A stretch of DNA of 64,000 nt, taken from Streptosporangiaceae bacterium. GTDB taxonomy: Bacteria > Actinomycetota > Actinomycetes > Streptosporangiales > Streptosporangiaceae. Position numbers and translations under genes: made by a program. The notes under the pieces are model-generated. The model was not told where the DNA came from and made no database searches. It worked only from the letters and a program-made list of their open reading frames with translations. Numbering within the stretch: position 1 is the stretch's first letter; each line of letters begins with the position of its first letter. Shown here in pieces: positions 15,481-23,163 of this stretch. The stretch is from assembly GCA_025964695.1 (NCBI GenBank), contig JAOPYK010000004.1, positions 1 through 64,000 of the forward strand, given 5' to 3'.

Positions 15481-16257
15481 ATGATCCAGTCGGTACAGCG
15501 CGCGGTTCAGATCTTGCGGGAGCTGGCCTCCGCGGGCCGGAAGCTGGGCGTCACCGAGCTTGCGGAGCGGGTCGGGGTGGCCAAGCCGACGGTGCACGCG
15601 ATGTTGCGCACCCTGGAGACCGAGGGGCTGGTCGTCCAGGACCACGAGTCCAGCAAGTACGCGCTCGGCCCGGGCCTGCTCCTGCTGGGCAACGCTTTCC
15701 TGGACGGTCACGAGCTGCGTACCCGTTCGATGAGCTGGGCAGACGGACTGGCCACTCAGGTCAATGAGGCGGTCTGGGTGGGGGTGCTCACCGGCGACCA
15801 CGTGCTCGTCATCCACCACGCCTTCAGGCCCGAGGGCGCGGTGCAGATCCTGGAGGTCGGTGCGAGCATTCCGTGGAGCACCTGCGCGTTGGGCAAGGCG
15901 ATCGTGGCGTTTCGGCCGGAGACGGCAGAGGTGGATCTGCTGGCGGCGGAGCCCGCCGTGCTGACCGGGCGGAGCATCGCCGATCCGGCCGTCCTGGCGG
16001 GGCAGCTCGCGGGCGTACGGGACAGCGGGTACGCGATGGAGGACCAGGAGTCCACGCTCGGCGACGCGGGCATCGCGGCTCCCGTGTTCGACAGATCCGG
16101 CGAGGTCGCCGGCGCGCTCGGCGTGGTGGGGCCGGTGGAACGACTGCTGGCGGAGACCCGGCGCGAGGCCCTCGCGGTCGCCGTGCGGGAGACGGCGCGC
16201 AACCTCTCCCGTGACCTCGGGGCGGCTCGCGGCCAGGTCCGGCGCGTGGCCGGCTGA
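15481..16257 (+). CDS. IclR-family transcriptional regulator (GylR-like)
   Basis: 258 aa. An N-terminal winged helix-turn-helix (residues 4-60; VTELAERVGVAKPTVHAMLRTLE) and a C-terminal IclR effector-binding domain (about 75-250; CALGKAIVAF and the final GALGVVGP core) are clear. It is placed immediately upstream of the glycerol facilitator and dihydroxyacetone kinase genes. It is therefore most like GylR, the glycerol-operon repressor of streptomycetes. Paired composite operator sites in front of this gene and of glpF support local control. The effector (glycerol, glycerol-3-phosphate or dihydroxyacetone) cannot be read from sequence. Confidence 0.88.
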   Translation: MIQSVQRAVQILRELASAGRKLGVTELAERVGVAKPTVHAMLRTLETEGLVVQDHESSKYALGPGLLLLGNAFLDGHELRTRSMSWADGLATQVNEAVWVGVLTGDHVLVIHHAFRPEGAVQILEVGASIPWSTCALGKAIVAFRPETAEVDLLAAEPAVLTGRSIADPAVLAGQLAGVRDSGYAMEDQESTLGDAGIAAPVFDRSGEVAGALGVVGPVERLLAETRREALAVAVRETARNLSRDLGAARGQVRRVAG

Positions 16258-16320
16258 GCGGAAACTATCTGCGATGTGACCCTTGACACACCCCTCGGGG
16301 GCGCTTAAGTTCCGACCAAA

Positions 16321-16344
16321 GTTCATCAATGATGAACAGTGTTC
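16321..16344 (-). promoter_or_regulatory. Composite operator, site 2 (upstream of glpF)
   Basis: GTTC-N9-GAAC-N3-GTTC, the mirror image of site 1. It includes a perfect 17-bp palindrome GTTCATC-AAT-GATGAAC at 16321-16337. It overlaps the distal ATG codons at 16329, so those are unlikely starts. It precedes the ribosome-binding site of glpF by 12 bp, a position suited to repression. Confidence 0.65.
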
Positions 16345-16356
16345 CGATCTCACTCG

Positions 16357-16391
16357 AGGAGGTGAGACCTCTGGCGGACTTCCGCCAGATG
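16357..16391 (+). promoter_or_regulatory. Perfect Shine-Dalgarno followed by an 8-bp hairpin abutting the ATG of glpF
   Basis: AGGAGGTGA at 16357-16365 is fully complementary to the 16S rRNA 3' end. Five bases later begins CTGGCGGA-CT-TCCGCCAG (16371-16388), a perfect inverted repeat ending exactly before ATG 16389. Either initiation uses CTG at 16371, or the hairpin folds away and brings ATG 16389 to optimal spacing. Both readings keep the same frame. Confidence 0.6.
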
Positions 16392-17150
16392 GGGCCCATG
16401 ACAGAGAACACGCTCGCTCAGAAGCTGTTCGCCGAGGTGCTCGGCACGGGGATGCTGGTTTTCATCGGGGTCGGCTCGGTGCCGGCCACCCTCATCGTCG
16501 GCGGAACGGCGCCGTTCACCATGGCCGAACTGGGAATGATCTCCCTGTCGTTCGCCACCGCCGTGGTGGCGGCGGTCTACATGATCGGTCACATTTCCGG
16601 GTGCCAGATCAACCCGGCGATCACACTCGCCCTGGCGGCGACCGGGAAGATGCCCTGGCGTGAGGTCCCGGGCTATCTCGCGGCACAGGCGGCAGGCGCG
16701 GTGCTGGGCAGCGCGGCCATCATCGGGGTCCTCGGTCACAAGGCGGTCGACGTGGGCCTCGGCATTGCTCACTACGGGGCCGGGGTGGGTGCCGCGCAGG
16801 CGTTCACCGCCGAGGCGATCGGCACGTTCCTGCTGGCGCTGGTCGTCTTCGGCGCGATCGACCGCCAGGCCCCCGGCGGGTTCGCCGGGCTCGCCATCGG
16901 GCTGGCGGTGTTCGCCATCATCATCCCGGTCGCTCCCGCCACCAGTGCCGCGATCAACCCGGCCCGCGCGTTCGGGCCGATGTTGGTCGGCCAGATCGCG
17001 GGTACGCACGTGGAGTGGGGACAGCTCCCGGTGTACGTCCTGGCCGAGGCGGCCGGAGCCGTACTGGCGGGTCTGCTCTACACGTTCGTTCTCACCAGGG
17101 TCACGGCGCGGGCCACCGAGCCGATCACCGCTGAGGAAGTCATGGCATGA
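16389..17150 (+). CDS. glpF: MIP-family glycerol uptake facilitator (aquaglyceroporin)
   Basis: About 253 aa with six membrane helices and the two half-helix NPA signatures: QINPAIT near residue 74 and INPARAFGP near 190. The long loop and residue pattern fit a glycerol-conducting member rather than a strict water channel, consistent with the adjacent dihydroxyacetone kinase genes. The start is ambiguous: ATG 16389 sits after a hairpin, CTG 16371 has ideal spacing to a perfect Shine-Dalgarno, and ATG 16398 is also possible. The ATGs at 16329/16332 overlap the operator. The last codons overlap dhaK by 4 bp, so the operon is translationally coupled. Confidence 0.88.
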   Translation: MGPMTENTLAQKLFAEVLGTGMLVFIGVGSVPATLIVGGTAPFTMAELGMISLSFATAVVAAVYMIGHISGCQINPAITLALAATGKMPWREVPGYLAAQAAGAVLGSAAIIGVLGHKAVDVGLGIAHYGAGVGAAQAFTAEAIGTFLLALVVFGAIDRQAPGGFAGLAIGLAVFAIIIPVAPATSAAINPARAFGPMLVGQIAGTHVEWGQLPVYVLAEAAGAVLAGLLYTFVLTRVTARATEPITAEEVMA

Positions 17151-18139
17151 AGAAGTTCATCAACACCCCCGACACGGTCCTGCAGGACGCGCTGGCCGGC
17201 ATCGCCGCCGCCCACCATTCCCTGCACGTCGACATCGAGAACAAGGTCATCACCCGTGCGGAGCGCGCCACCAAGGTGGCACTGGTCTCCGGCGGCGGGT
17301 CCGGCCACGAACCGCTGCACGGCGGGTTCGTCGGGACGGGCATGCTGGACGCCGCCTGCCCCGGGGAGATCTTCACCTCGCCGGTTCCCGACCAGATGCA
17401 CTCGGCGGCAACGACGGTCGACACCGGCTCCGGTGTCGTCTTCATCGTGAAGAACTACACCGGCGACGTGATGAACTTCCAGTTGGCCGCCGAACTCGCG
17501 TCCGACGACGACATCCAGGTGGAGACCGTCCTGGTGGACGACGACGTCGCCGTACAGGACTCGACCTGGACGGCGGGGCGGCGCGGCACGGGCGCCACCC
17601 TGTTCGTCGAGAAGATCGCCGGTGCCCTGGCGGAACAGGGCGGTGATCTCAAGGCCATCGCTGAGATCGGCCGCCGCGTCAACGCCGCATCCCGGTCGTT
17701 CGCGATCGCGCTCACCGCGTGCACCCCCCCCGCCGCGGGCCGCCCCGGGTTCGACCTGCCCGAGGACGAGATCGAGGTCGGAGTCGGCATCCACGGCGAA
17801 CCGGGCCGTAGCCGGGAGAAGATCCGTCCCGCGAACGAGCTGGCCACCACCATGCTGGAGACGATCCTCGCCGATCTGCCGCTGTCGGCGGGCGACGAGA
17901 CCATCGTGATGCTCAACGGGCTCGGCGGCACCCCGCTGATCGAGTTGTACGTCCTGTTCGGCGAGGTGGCGTCCCGCCTCGCCGAACGTGGTGTGTCCAT
18001 CGCCCGTAGCCTGGTCGGCAATTACGTCACCAGCCTGGACATGGCCGGGGCGTCGCTTACCGTCTGCCACGCCGACGCACAGCTGCTCGAGCTGTGGGAC
18101 GCCCCGGTGAACACCCCGGCGCTGCGCTGGGGCACCTGA
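17147..18139 (+). CDS. dhaK: Dihydroxyacetone kinase subunit DhaK
   Basis: 330 aa, normal length. It carries GGGSGHEP near residues 47-54 and the covalent substrate-binding histidine in VGVGIHGEPG near residue 215. DhaK binds dihydroxyacetone as a hemiaminal to that histidine and presents it to DhaL-ATP; the product is dihydroxyacetone phosphate, which enters glycolysis. The gene overlaps glpF by 4 bp. No glycerol kinase or glycerol dehydrogenase gene is visible nearby, so the oxidation step from glycerol to dihydroxyacetone would be encoded elsewhere. Confidence 0.95.
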   Translation: MKKFINTPDTVLQDALAGIAAAHHSLHVDIENKVITRAERATKVALVSGGGSGHEPLHGGFVGTGMLDAACPGEIFTSPVPDQMHSAATTVDTGSGVVFIVKNYTGDVMNFQLAAELASDDDIQVETVLVDDDVAVQDSTWTAGRRGTGATLFVEKIAGALAEQGGDLKAIAEIGRRVNAASRSFAIALTACTPPAAGRPGFDLPEDEIEVGVGIHGEPGRSREKIRPANELATTMLETILADLPLSAGDETIVMLNGLGGTPLIELYVLFGEVASRLAERGVSIARSLVGNYVTSLDMAGASLTVCHADAQLLELWDAPVNTPALRWGT

Positions 18140-18226
18140 CGGCCACCCGGATGCGGATGCGGCGGTGGCCCTTCCGCACCCGGGTCCGTTCCCCACCCAG
18201 CCGACCATCCCAAGGAGCACAGCCCT

Positions 18227-18850
18227 GTGGACACCGCCACCGCCCTCGCGTGGGTACGGGCCATCGCCGCGGCCGTACACGACAACGTCGACCTGCTCAC
18301 CCAGCTCGACTCGGCCATCGGGGACGCCGATCACGGCACCAACCTGCAGCGCGGCTTCACGGCCGTGCTGACGGCACTGGACGGCCGCGACTTCGCCACG
18401 CCGGGAGAGGTGCTCGTCAAGACCGGCACCACCCTCATCTCGACCGTGGGAGGCGCGTCCGGACCGCTGTACGGGTCGGCGTTCCGCGCCACCGGCAAGC
18501 AGCTCACCGAACCGGCCGCCACCGCTGATCAGCTGCGGGTGGCACTGACCGCGGGGCTGGAGGCCGTACAGAAGCTGGGGGCGGCCACACCCGGAGACAA
18601 GACCATGATCGACGCCTACGGTCCGGCACTCGACGCCTTCGGGGAGGCACTGAACCACGGAGCCGACCTCAAGACGGCCACCGGCAAGGCCGCCGCCGCC
18701 GCCGAGGCGGGAATGCGGGCCACCATTCCGATGATCGCGCGGAAGGGCCGGGCTTCCTACCTCGGCGCGCGCAGCGAGGGGCACCAGGACCCCGGCGCGA
18801 CGTCCACGGCGCTGGTCTTCCGGGCACTCGCCGAGGTGGTCTCGGCGTGA
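18227..18850 (+). CDS. dhaL: Dihydroxyacetone kinase ADP-binding subunit DhaL
   Basis: 207 aa from GTG 18227, with AAGGAG about ten bases upstream. The Mg-nucleotide motif GDADHGTNL is at residues 32-40, followed by the helical-barrel signatures GGASGPLYG and GDKTMIDA. The C-terminal GARSEGHQDPGA completes the nucleotide lid. DhaL keeps its ADP bound and is rephosphorylated by DhaM instead of exchanging nucleotide. It is 87 bp after dhaK and overlaps the enzyme I gene by 4 bp (GTGA). Confidence 0.95.
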   Translation: MDTATALAWVRAIAAAVHDNVDLLTQLDSAIGDADHGTNLQRGFTAVLTALDGRDFATPGEVLVKTGTTLISTVGGASGPLYGSAFRATGKQLTEPAATADQLRVALTAGLEAVQKLGAATPGDKTMIDAYGPALDAFGEALNHGADLKTATGKAAAAAEAGMRATIPMIARKGRASYLGARSEGHQDPGATSTALVFRALAEVVSA

Positions 18851-20625
18851 CGGTGTTCACCGCCCGGGTCGCGGCGCCCGGCACCGCGCTTGGCTTCGCT
18901 TACCGCACCGATCGCCCGCCGCCGCTCCCGAAGGCCCGTACGGGCGGCGCCGACGACGTACGGGCGGCCTTCGATGCCGTCGCCGAAGGCCTCACCGGCC
19001 TCGCGGCCGACCTGCGACTGGCCGGCCGGTCCGAGGAGGCCGACATCATGGAGGTCGGCGGGCACATCGCCTGGGACGCCGATCTGCGCGCCGAGGCGAT
19101 CAGACGGACCGAAAAGGGCGTCCCCGTGGCCGCGGCGATCCACGAGGCCGCCACCCACTACGCGGAGATGATCGCGTCGCTGGGCGACCCCGTCCTGGCC
19201 GAACGGGCGGCCGACGTCCGGCAGGTCGGCAAGCGCGCGGTCGCGTGGCTGTACGAAGACGGAGACGGCCGGGGAGAGGGCGGAGGCGGCGGAACCGGAG
19301 CCAGCGGAGAAGGCGGGGGAGGAGAAGGCGGAGCCAGCGGAGAAGGCGGCGGGGGAGAAGGCGGAGGTGGCGCCGGAAAAGACGGAGCCAGAGGCGGCGG
19401 GCGTCCGGACGGGCCGCTCGTGCTGATCGCCGAGGAGATCGGCGCCGCCGATCTCCTGGAGGCCCCGGTCCCGGTGGTGGCGGCCATCTCGGTGACAGGG
19501 GGCCCCAACTCGCACGCCGCCATCGTCGCCCGTTCGCTGAGCATCCCGCTGCTGACCGGTGTCGATCCCGCGCTGCTGGAACTGGCCGACGGCGCCGAGG
19601 TCCTGGTCGACGGCGAGCACGGAATCGTACGACCGGATCCGCCCGCCGGTGAACGCGAGGCGGCACTGGCCGGGATGAGCGAGAGCCGCCGTCGGCGAGC
19701 CGCCCACGAGGCGGAACGGGACCTGGCCTGCCGCACCCTGGACGGCCAGGAGGTCACGCTGCGCGCCAACGTCGGTACACCCGCGGACGTCCGCGCAGGC
19801 CTGGCCGCCGGTGCTGACGGAGTCGGGCTGCTCCGCACCGAACTGCCCTTCCTGGAGGCGGCCCGCTGGCCCACCGAGGCGCAGCACGCCTCGGCCCTGA
19901 TCCCCCTGCTGCGGGAGCTCACCGGCCGGCCCGTCATCGTACGGACCCTGGACTTCGCCGACGACAAGCTGCCCCCCTTCCTGGTTGCCGGTCGTGAAGG
20001 GGGGCTCGGCCGGGGGCTGCCACTGATGCTCGCGGAGCCCTCGGCGTTCACCGCTCAGTTCAGGGCCGTGCTCTCCGCCGCACCGGCGGGCGACGGTCTG
20101 CGCATCATGATCCCCATGGTCGCGGACATCGGCGAGTTCCGGGCCTGCGCGCGGCTGCTCGCGGAGGCCGCCACCGCGCTCGGCGTCGCGGCGCCGCCGC
20201 TGGGCGTAATGATCGAGCTAGCGGAGGCCGTCGAGCGGATCGACGAACTCGCCGCCGAAGCCGCGTTCCTGTCCATTGGCAGCAACGACCTGACCGGCCG
20301 GCTTCTCGGTCTCGACCGGCGCGACCCCGCCGCGACCCCGATGATGACCGCCCATCCAAAGGTGCTGACCGCGATCGCCCGCGTCGTTGAGGCCGGCCGC
20401 CGCCACGGCAGGCAGGTGTCGGTCTGCGGTGACGCCGCCGCGCATCCGGCGGTGATGCCGCTCTTGGTGGGCCTGGGCTGCGAAGTGCTGTCGGTCGCCC
20501 CCGCCGCTCTGGATGAGATCCGTTACCGGATCCGGCGGTTGCGCCAAGACGAGTGCCGGGCGATGGCCTGGGCCGCGCTTGACTGCGCCGACGCCGAGCA
20601 GGTTCTGCGTCTCGTCCGCTCCTGA
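18847..20625 (+). CDS. ptsI: PTS enzyme I (phosphoenolpyruvate-protein phosphotransferase) with glycine-rich insert
   Basis: 592 aa from a GTG overlapping dhaL. The phosphohistidine motif GGPNSHAAIVARS is near residue 221, later than usual because a ~46-residue Gly/Glu-rich linker (about 139-184) is inserted between the HPr-binding and phosphohistidine domains. The PEP-binding barrel is intact: GVGLLRTE near 325, SIGSNDLTG near 476 and the catalytic cysteine in VSVCGDAAAHP near 527. It donates phosphate to HPr and then to DhaM. A private enzyme I in a dha operon means that DHA phosphorylation need not depend on the sugar PTS. Confidence 0.9.
   Translation: MTVFTARVAAPGTALGFAYRTDRPPPLPKARTGGADDVRAAFDAVAEGLTGLAADLRLAGRSEEADIMEVGGHIAWDADLRAEAIRRTEKGVPVAAAIHEAATHYAEMIASLGDPVLAERAADVRQVGKRAVAWLYEDGDGRGEGGGGGTGASGEGGGGEGGASGEGGGGEGGGGAGKDGARGGGRPDGPLVLIAEEIGAADLLEAPVPVVAAISVTGGPNSHAAIVARSLSIPLLTGVDPALLELADGAEVLVDGEHGIVRPDPPAGEREAALAGMSESRRRRAAHEAERDLACRTLDGQEVTLRANVGTPADVRAGLAAGADGVGLLRTELPFLEAARWPTEAQHASALIPLLRELTGRPVIVRTLDFADDKLPPFLVAGREGGLGRGLPLMLAEPSAFTAQFRAVLSAAPAGDGLRIMIPMVADIGEFRACARLLAEAATALGVAAPPLGVMIELAEAVERIDELAAEAAFLSIGSNDLTGRLLGLDRRDPAATPMMTAHPKVLTAIARVVEAGRRHGRQVSVCGDAAAHPAVMPLLVGLGCEVLSVAPAALDEIRYRIRRLRQDECRAMAWAALDCADAEQVLRLVRS
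19262..19404 (+). repeat. Glycine-rich coding repeat in enzyme I
   Basis: GGAGGCGGCGGNGGA-type units with a recurring ASGEGGGGEGG peptide encode a flexible linker. The reading frame is kept. Homologues lack such an insert at this domain boundary as far as I recall. Confidence 0.75.
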
Positions 20626-20784
20626 GGGCGCGTCCCGTAGCCCCGGCACGCGTCCCGTTCGTGGGCCCCTGGGGGCGAGGGCGGTCTCCGGACGGTGAGA
20701 GGGGCCGCCGGGCAGCGAGTTGGGGTGGCCGCGGCGATGACGACAGGCGTCCGGACTGAGCCGTTCCGGACCGGCCCTCGAGGA

Positions 20785-21411
20785 TTAGTCCCGTTGGGCG
20801 AGTTCATGGGCCTCTGCGAAGAAGGTGTGGATGGCGGCGGCGTCCGTCAGCTCGGTGAGCGGGCGGGCGGCGCCGAAGGAGACGTTCCAGAAGGGCCCCG
20901 TACGCGGCTGCCAGGGCCCGACGTAGGCGTACGGCTCCGGTAGCTGCGAGTCGCCCGTGGAGACACCGTAATTGACCTCGTCCAGGGTCATCCCGATGTC
21001 GAAGTGCTCCGGCCACAGAACCGGGATCACCTCCGGGGCGAGCGTACGCAGTGCCTCGGCACCGTCGCCGAACCCCTTGGCGATCATCCTGGCGGCAGCC
21101 TCCTCCACCTGCAGCTGATCGTCGAGGCCCACACCGGAGCCGTCGGAGTACAGGTTCTCGGGGGCGCCGGCCGTCACCCCGGCCGCTGCGGCGAGTTCGC
21201 GCACCGTGACGCCGCCGAGGCTGAGCCGCCGGTGTGCCGTAACCAGATGATCTCCGTCCACCCGCAGGGAGGGTTCCTCGACGGTGGCGAACCCGCCGGG
21301 GAACGCGCGGAGCCGGATGGTGCCGCTGAGCCGGTACTGCGGTCCCGCCAGCAGCAGTTCGGCCACCCCGTGCAGCGCTCTTCTGGTCACGGTCAGTGCG
21401 TCTGTGTACAT
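20785..21411 (-). CDS. Conserved actinobacterial hypothetical protein
   Basis: 208 aa from ATG 21411, convergent with the enzyme I gene. It contains no membrane segment, zinc motif or recognised catalytic signature. The C-terminal half (VLWPEHFDIGMTLDEVNYGVS, then PYAYVGPWQPR and FWNVSFGA) has the composition of a compact cytosolic domain. I cannot assign a function. The 159 bp between it and ptsI contain GC-rich short inverted repeats such as GCCCCTGGGGGC but no clear T-tailed terminator. Confidence 0.7.
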   Translation of the reverse strand: MYTDALTVTRRALHGVAELLLAGPQYRLSGTIRLRAFPGGFATVEEPSLRVDGDHLVTAHRRLSLGGVTVRELAAAAGVTAGAPENLYSDGSGVGLDDQLQVEEAAARMIAKGFGDGAEALRTLAPEVIPVLWPEHFDIGMTLDEVNYGVSTGDSQLPEPYAYVGPWQPRTGPFWNVSFGAARPLTELTDAAAIHTFFAEAHELAQRD

Positions 21412-21489
21412 GCCCCCATCCTTCCCCTGCCACCTCCCCCCGCCGCCACGCGGGTGGGCGGGTACGCGGGTACGGGCGGCCATGTAGGT

Positions 21490-21666
21490 ATGGCTGGCCT
21501 CGCCGACAAGCAGGGCGTGCCGGCCGGGCAGCAGACCCACGTCCAGGACATCGTCGACGAGGTCGAACGCCACGATCTGCGCGACGTCATCCTGGTCGGG
21601 CACAGCTACTCGGGCATCCCGGTCGGTGAGGCCGCCGAGTGGATCGGCGACCGGCTGGCCCGTGCA
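21490..21666 (+). pseudogene. Fragment of an alpha/beta-hydrolase gene
   Basis: This short frame reads QTHVQDIVDEVERHDLRD, then VILVGHSYSGIPVGEAAEWI. That is the region before, at and after the nucleophile elbow (G-H-S-Y-S-G) of an alpha/beta hydrolase. The N-terminal strands, acid and histidine are missing: upstream sequence is the promoter side of the neighbouring gene and downstream sequence loses homology. It looks like the remnant of a deleted esterase-type gene. Confidence 0.55.
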
Positions 21667-21760
21667 TGGTCACCGCCACGCCGCACCCGCCGCGCGGACC
21701 GGCGGCCCTGCCCAGGTCGCGCCCCCCATGCCCGACCTGAACCACTTCAGGCGCAGGACA

Positions 21761-22384
21761 CTAGGGGCGGGTGCCCGTGACGAGGTCGCCACGGAGGGCG
21801 TGCTCGACGAGGGAGATCAGCACTTGCTTGGCGGAGTCGCGCTGCCGTACGTCGCACAGGATGACCGGCACGTCGGGGTCCACGTCCAGCGCGGTGCGGA
21901 TGGCCTCCACGCTGTGCCGGCGGGCCCCCTCGAAGCAGTTGACGGCGACCACGAACGGGGTGTTGCGTCGCTCGAAGTAGTCGATGGACGCGAAGCTGGC
22001 CGTGAGCCGGCGGGTGTCGGCCAGGACGATCGCCCCGATCGCGCCGTAGGAGAGTTCGTCCCACATGAACCAGAATCGCTGCTGGCCAGGTGTGCCGAAC
22101 AGATAGAGCGCGATGCCGTCCGGAAAGGTGATGCGGCCGAAATCCATGGCGACGGTGGTGGTGGACTTGCTCTCGATGCCCTGGATGTCGTCGACGCCGG
22201 TGCTCGCGTCGGTGAGCACCTCCTCGGTGCGCAGTGGGCGGATCTCGCTTACCGACGCCACCATGGTGGTCTTGCCGACGCCGAACCCGCCGGCTACCAG
22301 AATCTTGAGTGCGGCCACCGGGCCGTTCGAGGAGTCGTAGGGCACGGAGTCATAGGGCACGGAGTCATAGGGCACGGAGGTCAT
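21761..22384 (-). CDS. cvnD: Conservon 1 GTPase-like protein CvnD
   Basis: 207 aa small GTP-binding protein. It has the P-loop GGFGVGKTT, FGTPGQQRFWFMW (G3) and VAVNCFEGA, which is NKxD-like but diverged. Conservon D proteins couple to the A-B-C complex at the membrane and resemble eukaryotic small G proteins. The N-terminus carries three VPYDS repeats encoded by a 15-bp array (about 22327-22378), absent from the paralogue at 34918-35499. The gene overlaps cvnC by 20 bp, the same overlap as in the second conservon. It is the last gene of the leftward arm of the terpenoid divergon. Confidence 0.9.
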   Translation of the reverse strand: MTSVPYDSVPYDSVPYDSSNGPVAALKILVAGGFGVGKTTMVASVSEIRPLRTEEVLTDASTGVDDIQGIESKSTTTVAMDFGRITFPDGIALYLFGTPGQQRFWFMWDELSYGAIGAIVLADTRRLTASFASIDYFERRNTPFVVAVNCFEGARRHSVEAIRTALDVDPDVPVILCDVRQRDSAKQVLISLVEHALRGDLVTGTRP

Positions 22385-22739
22385 TGAGCACTTTCCTGAG
22401 GAGAAGCCGGTCGGGCTGCTCGGCCGGCGTCGCCGCTTGCCGTACCTCGATCAATCCCTGGGAATGCAGATCTCCCAGGAGTACCCGGACCACGCCGAGC
22501 GCGAGGTCGAGTTCCGAGGCGAGGTCGGCGACGGTGTTCTGCCGCTGGCAGAGCTCCAGCAGTCGTTGCTGCTCGGGAGAGAGCCGGACGTGCTCCGATG
22601 TCGTACGCCCGGTGGCGACGAGGAGCGTGACCAGGTCGAGGCGTTCGCCCGACGGCCTGGTCCGGCCGCGTGTCATGGCGTACGGCCGGACGATCGGGCC
22701 GGCGGCCTCGTCGATCCATCTCTCTCTCGGGGAATCCAT
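22365..22739 (-). CDS. cvnC: Conservon 1 DUF742 protein CvnC
   Basis: 124 aa from ATG 22739. The DUF742 signature RWIDEAAGPIVRPYAMTRGR opens the protein, and a winged-helix-like C-terminal half (TVADLASELDLALGVVRVLLGDLHSQG) follows. It has four bases between its start and the cvnB stop. CvnC proteins associate with CvnB and CvnA. It is 46 percent or so alike by eye to its paralogue at 34563-34937 (not computed). Confidence 0.9.
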   Translation of the reverse strand: MDSPRERWIDEAAGPIVRPYAMTRGRTRPSGERLDLVTLLVATGRTTSEHVRLSPEQQRLLELCQRQNTVADLASELDLALGVVRVLLGDLHSQGLIEVRQAATPAEQPDRLLLRKVLNDLRAL

Positions 22740-22743
22740 GGTG

Positions 22744-23163
22744 TCACCCGGCGCCGGGCGCCGGCTCCGCCGATCTCGGGGCCGCGCTGAGGTGCCTGCG
22801 CACCCGCTTGACCAGCATCGCCATTTCGTAGGCGACGAGACCGGCGTTGGCGCCCGCGTCACTCAGCACCGCCAGGCAGCTGCCGGTCCCGGCGGAGGTC
22901 ACGAAGAAGAGCGCATCCTCCATCTCGATGACGGTCTGCCGTACCTCACCGGCCTCGAAGTGCTGGCGCGCTCCGTTGGCCAGGCTGTAGAAGCCGGCCG
23001 CCAGCGCGGCGAAGTACTCGGAGTCGTCCCTGGACAGGCCACGGGAAGCCGCCATCACCAGCCCGTCACGCGACAGGACCACGGCCCTGCGCACCTCACC
23101 GACCCGGTCGACCAGATCGTCCAGCAGCCAACCCAGTTCACCGGTCACATGAGATTGCGTCAC
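22744..23163 (-). CDS. cvnB: Conservon 1 roadblock/LC7 protein CvnB
   Basis: 139 aa with a GTG start overlapping the cvnA stop (GTGA). The fold signature GWLLDDLVDRVGEVRRAVVL and the terminal VAYEMAMLVKRVRRHL are typical of roadblock/LC7 proteins. In eukaryotes and Myxococcus the fold acts as a GTPase-activating or dimerisation module (MglB). CvnB probably regulates the nucleotide state of CvnD and dimerises beside the sensor. Confidence 0.92.
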   Translation of the reverse strand: MTQSHVTGELGWLLDDLVDRVGEVRRAVVLSRDGLVMAASRGLSRDDSEYFAALAAGFYSLANGARQHFEAGEVRQTVIEMEDALFFVTSAGTGSCLAVLSDAGANAGLVAYEMAMLVKRVRRHLSAAPRSAEPAPGAG

